Assembly: GCA_902461995.1 (NCBI GenBank)
Contig: CABQAA010000140.1
Location: 1 to 6,028, forward strand
DNA from: an uncultured Oscillospiraceae bacterium
GTDB taxonomy: Bacteria; Bacillota; Clostridia; Oscillospirales; Acutalibacteraceae
Direction: 5' to 3'
Length of the DNA: 6,028 nucleotides
This document shows positions 5,501-6,028 of the stretch, one piece after another (position 1 is the first letter of the stretch; each line of letters opens with the position of its first letter). The position numbers and the translations under genes were made by a program. The notes under the pieces are model-generated. The model was not told the origin of the DNA. It saw only the letters and a program-made list of their open reading frames with translations, and searched no databases.

Positions 5501-6028
5501 TTGCGGATAGGAATTGATATCGGCAGCACGACGGTTAAGGTCGTGCTGCTGGATGACCAAGATAAGACCATATTCCACACCTATGAGCGCCATATGTCCA
5601 AAGTGCGGGAAAAAACGGCGGAGATGCTCGCGCAGCTGCGTCCGAAGCTGTCGGGACAAATGGTGCAGGTGGCGATCACCGGGTCGGCCGGCCTCGGCGT
5701 GGCCAAGGCGGCGAATCTGGAATTTGTCCAGGAGGTGTTTGCCACCGCCGGGGCGGTGGAGCGCTTTATTCCGGACACCGACGTCGTGGTGGAACTCGGC
5801 GGCGAAGACGCGAAAATCATCTTTCTGACCGGCGGCCTCGAGGAGCGGATGAACGGCTCCTGCGCCGGAGGGACGGGGGCGTTCATCGATCAGATGGCGA
5901 CCCTGCTCGGCATCACGGCGGATGAGCTCGACCGGCTGAGCCTCGGATATGAAAAACTGTATGCCATCGCGTCCCGCTGCGGGGTGTTCGCCAAGAGCGA
6001 TATCCAGCCCCTGCTCAACCAGGGGGCC
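5501..6028 (+). CDS. 2-hydroxyacyl-CoA dehydratase activase (ATP-dependent), N-terminal part
   Basis: The first 176 residues are present and the gene continues past the right edge. A perfect AGGAGG (5487-5492) lies 8 bases before a TTG codon, and the conserved sequence begins right there, so TTG at 5501 is the start. The protein belongs to the ASKHA ATPase family of activators (HgdC/BadFG-type), which use ATP to push a low-potential electron from their iron-sulfur cluster into 2-hydroxyacyl-CoA or benzoyl-CoA type enzymes. It shows IGIDIGSTTVK (3-13), TGSAGLGVA (60-68), ELGGEDAK (98-105) and MNGSCAGGTGAFIDQMA (117-133). Cys121 and Cys160 are 39 residues apart, the same spacing as the [4Fe-4S] ligands of the Acidaminococcus enzyme (127 and 166 from memory). 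The YERH motif (28-31) and ending FAKSDIQPLLNQGA resemble the very large activase-dehydratase fusion proteins (about 1,400 residues) of Clostridia, so this may be one; the length cannot be verified here. Confidence 0.93.
   Translation, partial: MRIGIDIGSTTVKVVLLDDQDKTIFHTYERHMSKVREKTAEMLAQLRPKLSGQMVQVAITGSAGLGVAKAANLEFVQEVFATAGAVERFIPDTDVVVELGGEDAKIIFLTGGLEERMNGSCAGGTGAFIDQMATLLGITADELDRLSLGYEKLYAIASRCGVFAKSDIQPLLNQGA

Overview
The window looks like chromosomal DNA of an anaerobic, moderately high-GC member of the Firmicutes, probably class Clostridia (Oscillospiraceae or Lachnospiraceae type). The reasons are strong AGGAGG-like ribosome binding sites, sigma-A-type promoters (TATAAT), a TTG start codon, U-tailed intrinsic terminators, a large secreted beta-sandwich protein, and an oxygen-sensitive 2-hydroxyacyl-CoA dehydratase activator. 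The exact taxon cannot be fixed from the sequence alone.

Layout. (1) Positions 1-724, minus strand: N-terminal 241 residues of a secreted protein with a signal peptide and a carbohydrate-enzyme-type accessory beta-domain; it runs off the left edge. (2) 725-1242: a long, AT-rich divergent intergenic region with inverted repeats and possible structured leaders. (3) 1243-3166: two Gfo/Idh/MocA-type oxidoreductase genes 28 bases apart, one canonical and one with a degenerate NAD-binding motif, very likely one operon for sugar or cyclitol metabolism. (4) 3167-3545: what looks like a decayed reading frame in pieces, closed by a strong terminator hairpin that can work in both directions. (5) 3546-4061: 516 bases with no convincing intact gene, but with a ten-codon mini-ORF behind a perfect ribosome binding site and a good promoter. 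(6) 4062-5018: a single membrane-anchored family 2 glycosyltransferase (polyprenyl-phosphate type), with its own promoter and terminator. (7) 5161-5389: a nearly perfect 86-bp tandem duplication made of hairpins and ended by an intrinsic terminator, a candidate non-coding RNA. (8) 5501-6028: the start of a 2-hydroxyacyl-CoA dehydratase activase, with an extended -10 promoter whose -35 box lies inside the preceding terminator; it runs off the right edge.

The genes do not form one pathway. They appear to be separate transcription units: a secreted protein, a small dehydrogenase operon, an envelope glycosyltransferase and an anaerobic dehydratase activator. The least explained part is the tandem 86-bp structured repeat between the last two.
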